A program made the translations under genes and the position numbers. This document shows, piece after piece, positions 37,098 to 46,900 of a stretch of 64,000 nt of DNA. Location of the stretch: NCBI GenBank assembly GCA_017449525.1, contig JAFTFL010000005.1:62001-126000 (forward strand), given 5' to 3'. Numbering within the stretch: position 1 is the stretch's first letter; the number at the start of each line of letters is the position of its first letter. Under the pieces are notes generated by a model. The model worked only from the letters and a program-made list of their open reading frames with translations. It was not told where the DNA came from and searched no databases. This DNA is from Bacteroidales bacterium (lineage in GTDB: Bacteria; Bacteroidota; Bacteroidia; Bacteroidales; P3).

Positions 37098-37133
37098 GAT
37101 TACACCTGCGTTTAATGTACCGTAGGTGTAATC
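37098..37133 (-). terminator. Terminator of rpsT
   Basis: GATTACACCTGCG pairs with CGTAGGTGTAATC (one mismatch) around TTTAATGTAC. On the minus strand TGTTTTATAC follows; on the plus strand CATTTTTG follows, so it could work both ways. It is 44 bases past the rpsT stop. Confidence 0.8.
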
Positions 37134-37176
37134 CATTTTTGTACAATTATTAAAACTTCCTCTCTCAAGTGCTATA

Positions 37177-37428
37177 TTACATAGCATTCACTTTAAGGGC
37201 AATCTTAGACTTGAGGTTAGCAGCCTTGTTCTTGTGGATAACCGAGCGCTTAGCCAACTTGTCTATGATGGAATTCATTTTGGGCAATTGTTCAACAGCC
37301 ACGGCTTTATCGGTCAATGCACGAAAATCTCTGAGCGCATTACGCATGGTCTTTGCGTAGTAGCGGTTCTCTATCCTCTTTGCTTCATTACTGCGTATTC
37401 TCTTCTTTGCAGACTTGTGATGTGCCAT
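37177..37428 (-). CDS. rpsT: 30S ribosomal protein S20
   Basis: An 83-residue basic protein that binds 16S rRNA early in 30S assembly. The N-terminus MAHHKSAKKRIRSNEAKR, the helical core and the end HKNKAANLKSKIALKVNAM are diagnostic. It is 28 bases downstream of tRNA-Glu and probably cotranscribed with it from the promoter at 37583-37614. Confidence 0.97.
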   Translation of the reverse strand: MAHHKSAKKRIRSNEAKRIENRYYAKTMRNALRDFRALTDKAVAVEQLPKMNSIIDKLAKRSVIHKNKAANLKSKIALKVNAM

Positions 37429-37456
37429 TTTCTCTTATTTGTTGTATCTTTTCTTG

Positions 37457-37531
37457 TACTCCGAGCGGGATTCGAACCCGCGATTTTGAGAATGAAAATC
37501 TCACGTCCTGGGCCAACTAGACGATCGGAGC
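37457..37531 (-). tRNA. tRNA-Glu (anticodon UUC)
   Basis: The minus strand folds as a complete cloverleaf: acceptor GCTCCGA / TCGGAGT (first pair G-U), D arm GTC...GAC, anticodon stem TGAGA/TCTCA with loop TTTTCAT (anticodon TTC), and T arm GCGGG-TTCGAAT-CCCGC. The discriminator base is A and no CCA is encoded. 75 bases. Confidence 0.95.
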
Positions 37532-37582
37532 ATCATTATTCTTTGTAGTATTTCAAAACGTACTCACTCGTGTTTCGGCTTG

Positions 37583-37614
37583 CAAAGATATGCACATTTT
37601 TTTGTACACACAAA
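37583..37614 (-). promoter_or_regulatory. Promoter of tRNA-Glu and rpsT, full -33/-7
   Basis: On the minus strand TTTG (37611-37614) is followed after 20 bases by TATCTTTG (37583-37590), the complete Bacteroidetes sigma-ABfr pattern. It is the best-matching promoter of the window and lies about 50 bases before the tRNA. Confidence 0.85.
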
Positions 37615-37650
37615 TCTTTTCTTTCAAATCTTGAACACTATCAGGTCTTA

Positions 37651-38325
37651 TCACTCTGTATCTGCCTGGAACTTAAACCCTACACGTTTGCCTGTAACCA
37701 AGGACTTTTGATCCATTTGACTACGCATTTCGCCCACCGACACAACCTTCACTTCGTCGTAAGGCGGGGTCAAAAGGTCAAAATTCGTGGTGTACTCGAT
37801 AGCCGACAGTACGATACTTTGCACTGACTCGTTGGAAATAAGCGAACTACCAAAGTTATTGTATAGCATACCCAGTTCGCGTTTGCCCTCTATAAAGTAG
37901 TGCTTATCCATATTAACAAACACGCGTCCAATCAAGTATCCCAAGTCGTTATCGCGGTGGTAGAGAAAAGAATCTGAGAGGAAGTTGTAGATGTGGATGA
38001 CACCACAATAAGAGCGTTGAGGGTTCTCCCGTATATAAGTAGACTTCATCACCTCGTGGTCACGCGAGAATTCAAATACATTGGTATGCATGGCAAACAA
38101 CAGGATGTCGCCTGCAAACTTAATCTCGAACTCAAAATCCCCTCGGTCAGTGTAGTCGAAATGCACCTGCCTGTGATCTCGGTGTGCAGTGTCGGTGAAC
38201 TGTGCCACCACGTCCTTTGCCGTTTGGCGGAACTGTTCGAATGTGTTTTTCGTTGCCTGATAGACCGTTTGTTTCAGGTCGCTCTTATCAAAGACCAGTG
38301 TGGTCAGTCGCTGTTCTATCTCCAT
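37651..38325 (-). CDS. Conserved-looking cytoplasmic protein, family not recognised
   Basis: A 224-residue soluble protein with no signal peptide and no membrane segment. I do not recognise the family. It is mixed alpha/beta with many aromatic residues in the middle (GDFEFEIKFAGDILLFAMHTNVFEF, GVIHIYNFLSDSFLYHRDNDLGYLIGRVFVN, HYFIEGKRELGMLYNNF). No catalytic motif stands out. Codon use and the ATG at 38325 look normal for the genome. Its neighbours (tRNA-Glu/rpsT downstream, guanine deaminase divergent) give no functional clue. Confidence 0.8.
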   Translation of the reverse strand: MEIEQRLTTLVFDKSDLKQTVYQATKNTFEQFRQTAKDVVAQFTDTAHRDHRQVHFDYTDRGDFEFEIKFAGDILLFAMHTNVFEFSRDHEVMKSTYIRENPQRSYCGVIHIYNFLSDSFLYHRDNDLGYLIGRVFVNMDKHYFIEGKRELGMLYNNFGSSLISNESVQSIVLSAIEYTTNFDLLTPPYDEVKVVSVGEMRSQMDQKSLVTGKRVGFKFQADTE

Positions 38326-38508
38326 ATTAATATATAATGTGTAGGGCGCCTCCGTATAGACGCGGTGTAGGAAACGGCTACAGCCGCTTTTTATTGTCGC
38401 TTCTTCCCCACTTTGTCGAGCTCGGTGCCCGACAGTACCTGCGTACGCGCTGCAATAAAACAGTTCAAACCGCGTTCAGAAGCCGCTAACATTTAGAACC
38501 AATATAGT

Positions 38509-39039
38509 ATGACGACACCCACAGAGCAGAATCAACCCACGATGGAGCAGCAGGCCGATGCCGCTGTGCGCGAACGCGACCGCCGCATGCTGCGCTTGGC
38601 GGCGCAGTTGGCCAAGAAAAGCATTGAATCTGGCGGAGGCCCCTTTGGAGCCGTCATTGCTCGGGGCGATACCGTACTAGCTGCGTGCTCCAACAGCGTA
38701 GTACCCAGCTGCGACCCCACCGCCCACGCCGAGGTGAGCTGCATCCGCGAGGCCTGCAAAGCAACGGCATCGCACTGCTTAGAGGGCTGCACCATCTACA
38801 CAACATGTGAACCTTGCCCCATGTGCCTCGGGGCTATCTACTGGGCGCACCTCAGCCGCATCGTCTTTGCCTCAACGCGCGAGGACGCTGCCCGTGCGGG
38901 GTTCGACGACGACTTCATCTATCACGAGATAGATTTACCTATCTCCGAACGCCGCGTCCCTACAGAGCATCTGCCCCATGCCGAGGCCGAAGAGCCACTG
39001 CATGTCTGGTCTCAGAAGCCCGACCGAGCAGCATACTAA
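38509..39039 (+). CDS. guaD: Guanine deaminase / nucleoside deaminase of the CDA fold
   Basis: A 176-residue zinc deaminase. The zinc site is HAE at residues 73-75 (Glu75 as proton shuttle) and PCPMC with Cys103 and Cys106. The C-terminal AARAGFDDDFIYHEID closely resembles the guanine deaminase (GuaD) end, which separates it from tRNA adenosine deaminase TadA. It would convert guanine to xanthine and ammonia. The first ~25 residues are a polar extension, so a start at the Met of MEQQ (residue 12) is possible. It stands alone, with a convergent terminator downstream. Confidence 0.85.
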   Translation: MTTPTEQNQPTMEQQADAAVRERDRRMLRLAAQLAKKSIESGGGPFGAVIARGDTVLAACSNSVVPSCDPTAHAEVSCIREACKATASHCLEGCTIYTTCEPCPMCLGAIYWAHLSRIVFASTREDAARAGFDDDFIYHEIDLPISERRVPTEHLPHAEAEEPLHVWSQKPDRAAY

Positions 39040-39064
39040 CCCCACTACCGCACAGCATTACATA

Positions 39065-39111
39065 AAAATCCTCCTCCGCGATGGACATTATCCACAACGG
39101 GGGAGGATTTT
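39065..39111. terminator. Bidirectional terminator between guaD and fabD
   Basis: AAAATCCTCC (39065-39074) pairs with GGAGGATTTT (39102-39111), with A and T runs at the two ends. It sits between two convergent genes. Confidence 0.8.
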
Positions 39112-39116
39112 TTATT

Positions 39117-39182
39117 GTTGTGCCAATTCACATCTGCTGTTAAGCCAACGCTCATCTGCAGTTGTGCCAATTCACATCTGCA
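39117..39182. repeat. Three tandem 22-bp repeats downstream of fabD
   Basis: Units start at 39117, 39139 and 39161. The first and third share GTTGTGCCAATTCACATCTG exactly; the middle one is diverged (GTTAAGCCAACGCTCATCTG). A weaker fourth unit may follow at 39183. The period, 22 bp, equals that of the HU leader array, but the sequence is unrelated. Confidence 0.75.
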
Positions 39183-39210
39183 GAAGTGTCCATTGGCACT
39201 CACTGACCAA

Positions 39211-40095
39211 TTAGAGTGCGGCAGCCTCTGCCACAGCGTCAGGGCAAATCTTGCGCACCAAGCCTTGTTGCACACTGCCGGGGCCCACCTCCACAAAGGT
39301 GTTTGCACCCGCTTCGGCCATGTGGCGGATGGTTTCTGTCCAGCGCACAGGTGCCGTCAGTTGCTTAATGAGATTCTGCTTGATAGTGGCGGGGTCTGTA
39401 ACGGGTTCGGCGCACACATTCTGATACACTGGGCAGATAGGTGCCTGAATAGGAGTAGCCTCTATGGCGGCCTGCAGTTCTACCCTGGCGGGCTCCATGA
39501 GGGGCGAGTGGAATGCGCCGCCCACTGCCAGTGGCACTGCGCGACCCTTAGCCTCCTTCACCAGTTCGCACGCACGTTCCACACCTGCCACCGTACCGCT
39601 GATAACTACTTGTCCGGGGCTGTTGTAGTTGGCCGGCACCACCACTTCGTCCGTGATGGAGGCACAAATCTGTTCCACCACAGCGTCATCGAGCTTCAGC
39701 ACGGCAGCCATCGTCGAGGGTTGCATCTCGCAAGCCCGTTGCATCGCGTTGGCGCGAGCCGACACCAGTCGCAGTCCGTCCTCGAACGACATAGCCCCAG
39801 CCGCCACGAGTGCAGAGAATTCGCCCAGCGAGTGGCCCGCCACCATGTCGGGCTTAAATCTGTCGCCCAGTCCTGCTGCCAGAATAGTGCTGTGCAAGAA
39901 AATAGCCGGTTGCGTTACCTTAGTCTGCTTCAGGTCTTCGGCCGTACCGGCAAACATCAAGTCTGTTATCCGAAAACCGAGCAGTTCATTGGCTCGTTCA
40001 AAAAGGTTTCTGCATTCAGGTTGAGCATCGTAGAGCTCTTTACCCATGCCCACAAACTGGGCTCCCTGTCCGGGGAATAAATAAGCAGTCTTCAT
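39211..40095 (-). CDS. fabD: Malonyl-CoA:ACP transacylase
   Basis: A 294-residue cytosolic enzyme that loads malonyl groups onto acyl carrier protein for fatty-acid synthesis. FPGQGAQFVGMG at the N-terminus, the nucleophile Ser89 in GHSLGEFSALVAAG, the RANAMQ segment with the malonate-binding Arg, and His196 in GGAFHSPLM complete the family pattern. It is the last gene of a three-gene minus-strand operon, 20 bases after the flippase gene. Confidence 0.96.
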   Translation of the reverse strand: MKTAYLFPGQGAQFVGMGKELYDAQPECRNLFERANELLGFRITDLMFAGTAEDLKQTKVTQPAIFLHSTILAAGLGDRFKPDMVAGHSLGEFSALVAAGAMSFEDGLRLVSARANAMQRACEMQPSTMAAVLKLDDAVVEQICASITDEVVVPANYNSPGQVVISGTVAGVERACELVKEAKGRAVPLAVGGAFHSPLMEPARVELQAAIEATPIQAPICPVYQNVCAEPVTDPATIKQNLIKQLTAPVRWTETIRHMAEAGANTFVEVGPGSVQQGLVRKICPDAVAEAAAL

Positions 40096-40115
40096 TTGTT
40101 ATAACGGTTTTTGTA

Positions 40116-41660
40116 TTACTTTCGATGGGCGACTCCAGTGGCAGCATTCGGTTGCCCTGCATTGCCCCCCATCATGATCTTCGCTATTCGTTTAAAATCT
40201 ATAAGTCTCATGGCCACAGCCAGCAGGACTGCGCCCAGCGCGTAGCAGCACCACACGCCCAAGTTCCCTGCGGGCCAGCAGACCTGCACTGCCAGCAAGC
40301 CTCCCACACACAGCACCACATAGGCCGCCATGCGCCACACCACGCGTCCAACTGGGCGCACAGCATACAGCCTCATCGCCACCACCAATTGCGCCACCGC
40401 CATGAAACCTTGTGCCACCAAGCCTGCCACTGCGCTGCCCCTACAGCCCCATCGGGGAATGAGCAGTGCATTGAGGCCGACACTAATAACCAGCGAAATG
40501 GCCGCCAGCACGTTCAGCCTCCGCAGTTGTCCTCCCGCGGTGAGCAGCGTGCCGAATACGTAGGTGAAGCAGATGGGCAACAGGCAGCAGGTCAATATCG
40601 AGAACACCTGCACCAACTCCCCTTCACCATTGCCGCCACACAGTGCGCTCATGCTCCCGTTGCCGTAGAACAGCTGCATCAGCTTGCCAGCGGCCCCCAC
40701 ACAAGTCAGTACGGCCACCACGGCATAGACCAACAACATTTCAAACACCAACCACACCGTGTCGCCCAACTCCCCTCGATCGTCCTCGCCACACTCCTCG
40801 GCGGCAGTCATGCGGGCAAACACGGGCAGCAGCGGCACCGACACTAAATAGGCCACCATGGTCAACGCGTCGAGCATGCGGAAGGCAGCAGCATAGATGC
40901 CCGACTCGTAGTTGCCGTTGGGCAACATGGCGCGCAACATCACGGCATCCACCCGATTATAGGCTGCCATCAGCAGCACCAACACGGCGTACGGCATACT
41001 CTTGCGGAGCACCGTCGCTGCGGCGCGACCCGACCACTCCAAGCCGATACGCCCCACCTTGCTTCGCAACATGACCCAGGCCGTCCCCACTGCCAGCAGG
41101 TAGGCCGCTGTCTGGGCACCCACAAACCACTCCACTCTGAACCCCACATCGGCTCCGCGGGCGTGGAGCAGCAGGCCTCCGCAAATGATAATCATCAGCA
41201 CCCTGTCCACTACCGACAGCACACTGTCGGCGCGAAACATCAGCAGCCCTTCGAAATTAGACCTTAGGTAGATGAGCATCGAGCTCAGAAACTGGTTGAT
41301 GCAAATCCACACCAGCAGTCTCATGCCTCTTGCATCGGCATCGGGCAGCAGCAGTCCCACGACCAACGTTACCACCAGATACACCCCCAGCAGCACCAGT
41401 TTCAAGGGCAGCATGCGCCTCATGCGCTGCATCACCCTACCAGGCTGCTGCGCCACGCTCCGCGTGTTGAAGTTGGTGATGCCGAGGTCGAGCAGTATGT
41501 TGAATATATAGGCAAGATTGAACGCAGCGAAGTAGAAGCCATATTCCTCCGCACCCACCGCGTTCTGCACCCCTACCTCGATGCCGAATATCCACAACGG
41601 CTTGACGAGCAGGTTCAGCAGCAGCACCCACAGCAGTCCGGAGAGAAGTTTCTTTTGCAT
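40116..41660 (-). CDS. Polysaccharide flippase (Wzx/MATE-like, oligosaccharide exporter)
   Basis: A 514-residue inner-membrane protein with about 12-14 hydrophobic helices. The start (LLWVLLLNLLVKPLWIFGIEVGVQNAVGAEEYGFYFAAFNLAYIFNILLDLGITNF) is the classic Wzx pattern with a G-x-x-x-YG-x-Y/F first loop and a DLGI turn. It probably flips a lipid-linked sugar for a surface glycan. No glycosyltransferase genes are near it, which is unusual for a Wzx, so its substrate may be made from a distant locus. The gap to the lipoprotein gene upstream is 6 bases. Confidence 0.85.
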   Translation of the reverse strand: MQKKLLSGLLWVLLLNLLVKPLWIFGIEVGVQNAVGAEEYGFYFAAFNLAYIFNILLDLGITNFNTRSVAQQPGRVMQRMRRMLPLKLVLLGVYLVVTLVVGLLLPDADARGMRLLVWICINQFLSSMLIYLRSNFEGLLMFRADSVLSVVDRVLMIIICGGLLLHARGADVGFRVEWFVGAQTAAYLLAVGTAWVMLRSKVGRIGLEWSGRAAATVLRKSMPYAVLVLLMAAYNRVDAVMLRAMLPNGNYESGIYAAAFRMLDALTMVAYLVSVPLLPVFARMTAAEECGEDDRGELGDTVWLVFEMLLVYAVVAVLTCVGAAGKLMQLFYGNGSMSALCGGNGEGELVQVFSILTCCLLPICFTYVFGTLLTAGGQLRRLNVLAAISLVISVGLNALLIPRWGCRGSAVAGLVAQGFMAVAQLVVAMRLYAVRPVGRVVWRMAAYVVLCVGGLLAVQVCWPAGNLGVWCCYALGAVLLAVAMRLIDFKRIAKIMMGGNAGQPNAATGVAHRK

Positions 41661-41666
41661 GCAGGT

Positions 41667-43415
41667 TTACGGAGCGTTAGTATGCGGAGCATTGGGCACA
41701 GTCCACTGCTCTTCGAAATCCCAGTTAGCACGCACATCAAGCATCTTGTCGAAGCGGAACGTGGCTTCGGGCTGACGGCGCAGGTCAAAATCGCCTGCTG
41801 TCCAGTGGCCGTCTCCGTCGGAATCCTCCACCACTCGAACACCGTATTTGGCTGGTTCCAGATGGGGGAAGTGTACGCGCCCCTTGTGCTGCAGCAGCTG
41901 GCTGCGCAGCGTCTTGCCCTTTTCGTCGGTCAGCAGCACAATACATTGCAGTGCACGCCCGTCGCGTTGCCACTGCTGCATGTCCACCTCTATCGCTACC
42001 GAGCCGTAGGCCTCCTGTGCCGTCAGGGCCAACGAGGCGATGAGGCTGTCGTTCGAGTTCCCCCACAGGTCGGCAAAAGCCCCTGCGGCCACGGTCAGTT
42101 TGTAGTCCTCGCCTGCCCTCATATCAGCCACTACGCGTGCCCTGAGCATCGTAGCGGTGTCCCACTGCAGGCCAACGGCCACAGCCGACGTGTCGCTCAT
42201 CTTGAGCAGCGTCATCATAGTGTCCACCCCCTCGGCCACATGGGCAATGGGATTAGTGAACTGCAGCCACAATGTGTCGTAGTAAGGGAATTGAGGCCGC
42301 GCATTGCTGCTGATGAGGGTCGCGGTCTTCGGCGCAGCCGAACGCACTCCGAAGTGGCTCGACGATGCCGAAGCAGCGGCCGGCGCGCGGAAGCGCAACC
42401 GCAGCGTGTCGGCAAGACCAGTGGTGTCGTGCAGCATCACCACCAGCGAGTCGACCTCGCGGCTGTGGAGCCAAATGCGCAGCGTATCACGTTGGGCACT
42501 GAGCAGCCAGGTACAAGCCTCGTTGTTCAACTGCACTGTAGGTGCTTCCATGGGACTGACGGTGGCCACCACTGCATAGCCCTGGCGCACAAAGTCGGCC
42601 CCTGCCACCCGTTGCTTCTCAGCTTTGGTGGACCAGGTGCACAGCCGCACCCGACGGGCCTCCAGCGCAGCGCTGTCGGTGGCGGCCTGCGGAACGTAGT
42701 ACGTCGTGTCGAATGCCACCGTCTCGCCCAGGTCGGGACGGCCGTTGCGGTTGGCATCGTCCACCGCCACCACCACGTAGCGACCCTCCCGCACGTAGCG
42801 GAAAGCATACGCACCGTCCGCGTCGCAGCGCGACACGTAGCGCGCCTCTGCCGTCGTGTCGTCCAGCGTGGGCAGCGAGTCGAACAGCATGACGCTCAGT
42901 TTTTCTTTTGAAGGTTCGCCCGTAAATGCATCGACCACACGCCCCGTCAACGTCAGCGTGTCGAGATTGGCCCCAGTGCAGAACACGTAGTCCAGCGCAG
43001 GCAAGAGGTTGCCCTCGTTGTAGTCGGCTATGACATCCCTAAACTGGAAGAGGTAGGTCGTCTCGCTGCGCAGCGTGTCATCCCACCGCACCAGCAGCTT
43101 ACGCCCACGGGTCGTATAGCGCGGCTTTGAGGACAAAGGGGGCGACACCAACACGTTGCGGTCGGCATCCTTTAGGGTGAAATACTCGTCGAACTCGATG
43201 GTGAACCCCTTTTCTGCGAAATGGGTCGTCGCCACCTGTGGTGCAAACTGCAGCGGCATGGGCGGTGCCACATCGCGAGGCCCACCGCCTGGGAATCCCT
43301 GCTTAGCGCAGGAAGCGACCAACAGCAACAGTCCCACCAGCAAAATGCAGCAGGTAAGCGCAACGTGATATCCTCTTTGACGACACATTCTCAACGCCAT
43401 ACTTTCCACTGTCAT
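41667..43415 (-). CDS. Lipoprotein with Ig-like (Big_5) domain
   Basis: A 582-residue exported lipoprotein. The lipobox VASC puts the lipidated Cys near residue 36. Directly after it comes FPGGGPRDVAPP, then FAEKGFTIEFDEYFTLKDADRNVLVSPPL and SETTYLFQFRDVIADYNEGN, the hallmarks of the Bacteroidetes group with one Big_5-type Ig domain (~50-150). A Cna-B-like beta domain follows (~160-260; DADGAYAFRYVREGRYVVVAVDDANRNGRPD), and more beta sandwiches to the end. It is widespread in Bacteroidetes; the function is unknown. It heads the operon with the flippase and fabD. A promoter lies 16 bases before the ATG at 43415. Confidence 0.86.
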   Translation of the reverse strand: MTVESMALRMCRQRGYHVALTCCILLVGLLLLVASCAKQGFPGGGPRDVAPPMPLQFAPQVATTHFAEKGFTIEFDEYFTLKDADRNVLVSPPLSSKPRYTTRGRKLLVRWDDTLRSETTYLFQFRDVIADYNEGNLLPALDYVFCTGANLDTLTLTGRVVDAFTGEPSKEKLSVMLFDSLPTLDDTTAEARYVSRCDADGAYAFRYVREGRYVVVAVDDANRNGRPDLGETVAFDTTYYVPQAATDSAALEARRVRLCTWSTKAEKQRVAGADFVRQGYAVVATVSPMEAPTVQLNNEACTWLLSAQRDTLRIWLHSREVDSLVVMLHDTTGLADTLRLRFRAPAAASASSSHFGVRSAAPKTATLISSNARPQFPYYDTLWLQFTNPIAHVAEGVDTMMTLLKMSDTSAVAVGLQWDTATMLRARVVADMRAGEDYKLTVAAGAFADLWGNSNDSLIASLALTAQEAYGSVAIEVDMQQWQRDGRALQCIVLLTDEKGKTLRSQLLQHKGRVHFPHLEPAKYGVRVVEDSDGDGHWTAGDFDLRRQPEATFRFDKMLDVRANWDFEEQWTVPNAPHTNAP

Positions 43416-43431
43416 TAGGGCAGTGAAGCAT

Positions 43432-43439
43432 CAAAGATA
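43432..43439 (-). promoter_or_regulatory. Proximal promoter of the lipoprotein-flippase-fabD operon
   Basis: The minus strand reads TATCTTTG then ATGCTTC, 16 bases before the start codon at 43415. The leader would be about a dozen bases. Confidence 0.65.
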
Positions 43440-43836
43440 CGAAAAAGCTGTCAATCCCCCTCGGCACACCCTGCGGCACTCCAAGTCGTTCGCCCCCATT
43501 CGCAGCAGAACGAAACAGCAAAACCTCCGCATTCCCCCGCGCCGACGGCGTACAGCCTTTGCCCCCTACGCCGTACGGCACAGGACTCCACAGCGTACGG
43601 TGCAGACCACCCTGCCGTACAGCATCTACAGCACACAGCGTTGTGAAATCAAACAAGTTAAGAACAACCAATCACCAAGTCGCACGACAGCATCATTCCT
43701 ACCGTACAGCACCTGGGGATGCACCCCTAAAGGAGGGCATCCCTAAAGAGCACTTGAGCGAAAAACAACAGGCTGTAGCCGCCATGCCCCCTCGGTACAA
43801 CAACCCGAGCACAAACCGCGACGGCCTCTCGTGGTG
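43440..43836 (-). other. Intergenic element 3, clustered CCGTACRGCA motifs
   Basis: About 400 non-coding bases between two minus-strand promoters. Motif copies or variants (given on the plus strand) are at 43548 (GCGTACAGCC), 43571 (CCGTACGGCA), 43593 (GCGTACGGTG), 43615 (CCGTACAGCA) and 43702 (CCGTACAGCA). ACAAGTTAAGA at ~43652 also occurs in element 2 near 22145. The motif reads in the plus direction here although the downstream gene is on the minus strand. No gene is supported. Confidence 0.5.
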
Positions 43837-43844
43837 CAAAGGTA
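43837..43844 (-). promoter_or_regulatory. Distal promoter of intergenic element 3
   Basis: The minus strand reads TACCTTTG then CACCACG, 83 bases past the end of the gene at 43927 and 422 bases before the lipoprotein start. It has the same TTTGCAC start as the promoters at 4137, 21979 and 53946. Confidence 0.55.
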
Positions 43845-43926
43845 CGAAGAATTGCCGACATCTGCACTGCCACATGCCAAAACACACCAGTACAGACGCT
43901 TTTTCCTTCCGCAGCAGCCACCTCTC

Positions 43927-46900
43927 CTACGGGCGGTCTTGCACCAAGCGCACCGCACAACGGTACTGCTTGCTGAACGAATTCATCATCGGTCCATAGA
44001 ACCACTCGTTATTCCAGAGTTGGGCAAAAATGCCAACCATCAAGAGTTGCGCCGACGACGTCCAACTGTCATTATAGCCCACCGCATTGCCACTCGATGT
44101 CCAGTAGTATGCGCCCCACGAGATATCCAGCACATTAAAGCCCGCCAAGATGCCGGCTGCAGGCAGAAACACTGCACCAACTTGCTCCATTTGTCGCCAT
44201 TGTGCGGGGGAGTAGACGTTGTACAGGTAGCTGTCGCGAGGACGTTCTGGAGAGAGATAGCCAGGTGTAAAAGTCAGTCCAGTCGGCAATTGGCAACTGT
44301 CGGGCAGCAGAATAATGCCGCGCACACCGCACACCGTGCCAATGCCACTCAAAGCGTATGCATCGGCACGATACGCCAGCAAATACAGCCACTCGCTCGA
44401 CGAGAGGGTGCGCCACCTACCAGCCACACCCCCGCCGTTACCGATAGCGTTATGCACGCCCCAGTCGTAATGCGCCGACGTACCTGTGAGATTCCAGTCA
44501 GGCATGTTGACCGAAGGGCCGTAGCCCTGGGCCTCCCCCCAATCCCACGGACGGTAGTAGCGGTTCAGCACATCGGACGAGTCGTGGTAGCCCGAGGTGG
44601 CCCAGCCAAATAAATCAGTCCAATGGTCGTAAGAGGCAACGTTCCATTCGTTCTCACCGCTGCAGTAATCATACTGTGTCGGGGCGAGGCGCCACACATT
44701 GGCAGAGGCTTTGTACTGCAGGTTGCCCTTGGAGAAGGCCACCTTCGTGCTGTCGCCCACCGAAAAGAGACCAGGAAGCACACCGCTTTCGTTCACAATG
44801 AGCGAAAGTGTCATTAAGGAGTCGCACCCATCCCGATTGAGAATGGTGCGGTAGTAGTCGCCCGTAACCGTGTAGGTACTATCGCCCCAGCGATAGGGGC
44901 CAGCGGCAACGACCGTAGTGTCGGAGGTGGTGGGCTGACAGCCCTCGGAACCCGAGGTGGCAGTCTGCACCAGCCGCACGAAATTGCCGTTACTACGATT
45001 GTAGGGTGCCACCATGTGGGCATCGTCGGCCAGCGCAAGGCAATAGGCCGAGCCCGCATCGCCTGCGGTGCTGCTCCAGTAGAACGCCATACCCTCGTTG
45101 TAGTGGCCGTTGCCTAACGGCAAGAACACGGCACCGGCTTCCTCCACCTCTTTCCACTCGCTAACGTGGAGCGCGAATTGGTAGCACGCCTGCGAGCCGA
45201 GGAGGAGCCACAGTTGGGGAGTTTGCACCCAATCGTCCGGTAAAATCATTAGGCCGTACACCGAGCCTATGCCATTCCAAGCGATGGGGTCTTCCACACT
45301 GTCGATAATGCACAACAGGCGCAAGTTGGCCGCATTGGGTCGCCCATAGAGCAGGTAGTTCCACTCCTCGGCCGAGAGCACGCGCCACAGGCTGTCCTCG
45401 CCTCCACCATTGCTGATGCTGTTGTACATGCCCCAGTCGTAGGCAGCGTTGGCGCCAGTGAGGTTGCGTTCGGCCTGGTCGGTCGAGGGGCCGTAGCCGT
45501 AGCGATTGTAGCGGTAGGCCACCGTGGTGTCGGCCGCCAGAATGTTGGACGTATGCCACGGCTCATAGCAGGTGTTGAGCGAATCCTGAGGGTCGTGGTA
45601 GCCGCTGGTGCCCCACCCGAAGCGGTCGCACCAAGCGGAGTAGTTCTCCGTGAAGTCTTGCAGATAGCGCATCTCGTACTGCTCGGGGGCGAACCGCCAA
45701 AGCTTTTGGCTCGGCAGGTATTGGAGATTGCCGCGAGCAAAGTTGACCTGCAACCCCGGTGCCACTGAGAAGTTTCCCCGAGAGGCACCGATGCCCATGC
45801 GGCTGTTCACCACGAGGTGAAGGCCGTAGACCGAGTCGCACCCACCGACCACGCGCAGGGTGTCGTAATAGTCGCCCTGGGTGGTGTAGGTGTGTCCACG
45901 CCAAGCAAAACTGCCCTGCGCACGCACCACCGTGTCGCTCTTGAACATGGGGTGCACCTGTATCGTTACGTGCACCACGCTGTCGCACCCGAAAACAGAG
46001 ATATGGCCGAGGGCTTGCTCGTACTCGCCCGAGATCTGTATGTGGCGTCCGTGCCACACCGCCGTGCCGCAGGCCTCAAGGACAGCCGTGTCGGCAGCCA
46101 AGCGGTGCTGCTCGCACTCCGTGGCGCTGAGCAGGCGTAGATTCAGGGTGTCGTGGCTTTCGCAGCCCTCATCGTTGACATAGTGATATACATAGCGGTC
46201 GCTTTGGGTGTAGGTGGTGCCATGCCATCGATAAGAGCCCACGGTAACAACATCCTCGGTGCGATGCGAACTGTGGCGCACCGTCAGCAGCAGCGAGTCC
46301 ACGCTGTAAAAACCCAGCGAGTTGGAGTAACTATGGGTGTAGACACCGCTCTGCGTTACCCACGTGCCGTGCCAGTTGTAGCCATCGCAAGCCTCGCGGA
46401 CAAAGACGTTGTGGGTGCCACGGTCGAGGATGTCGATGTTCTTGGAGCGGAGCGCAGAGTCGAGGTAGTGGAACGTAAGGGCGTCGGCCGAGTCGGTGGG
46501 GTCTTTGAGGTTCTTGAGCTGACGGCCGGCGGCACTATTGCCCAGTGCCAACACCGCAGCAAAGTTCTGCAACTCGGGCAGACGCGGTATCTTTACGAAA
46601 CTGCCGCCAGTGAGGAAGATGGTGTCGTGCCCAAGGGAGAGCACCTGCACCTCACGGGTAATATAGCCCACATTGTTGGTGAAGCGGCTCAAGGCGGTAG
46701 GCTTGTTGGTCAAATCGTTGTAGTTTCCACTGAAGTCGGCTGGCAGTTTGACGAAGCTACCCCCAGTGAGAAAGAGCGTGTCGTGGCGGAGCGAAAGCAC
46801 CTGCACCTCACGGGAGAGGTATCCCGCATCGTTGGCAAAGGAACCGATGCCGTTCGGCACGTTGCGCAAACTACTATAGAGTCCGTCGAAATGCGCTGGT

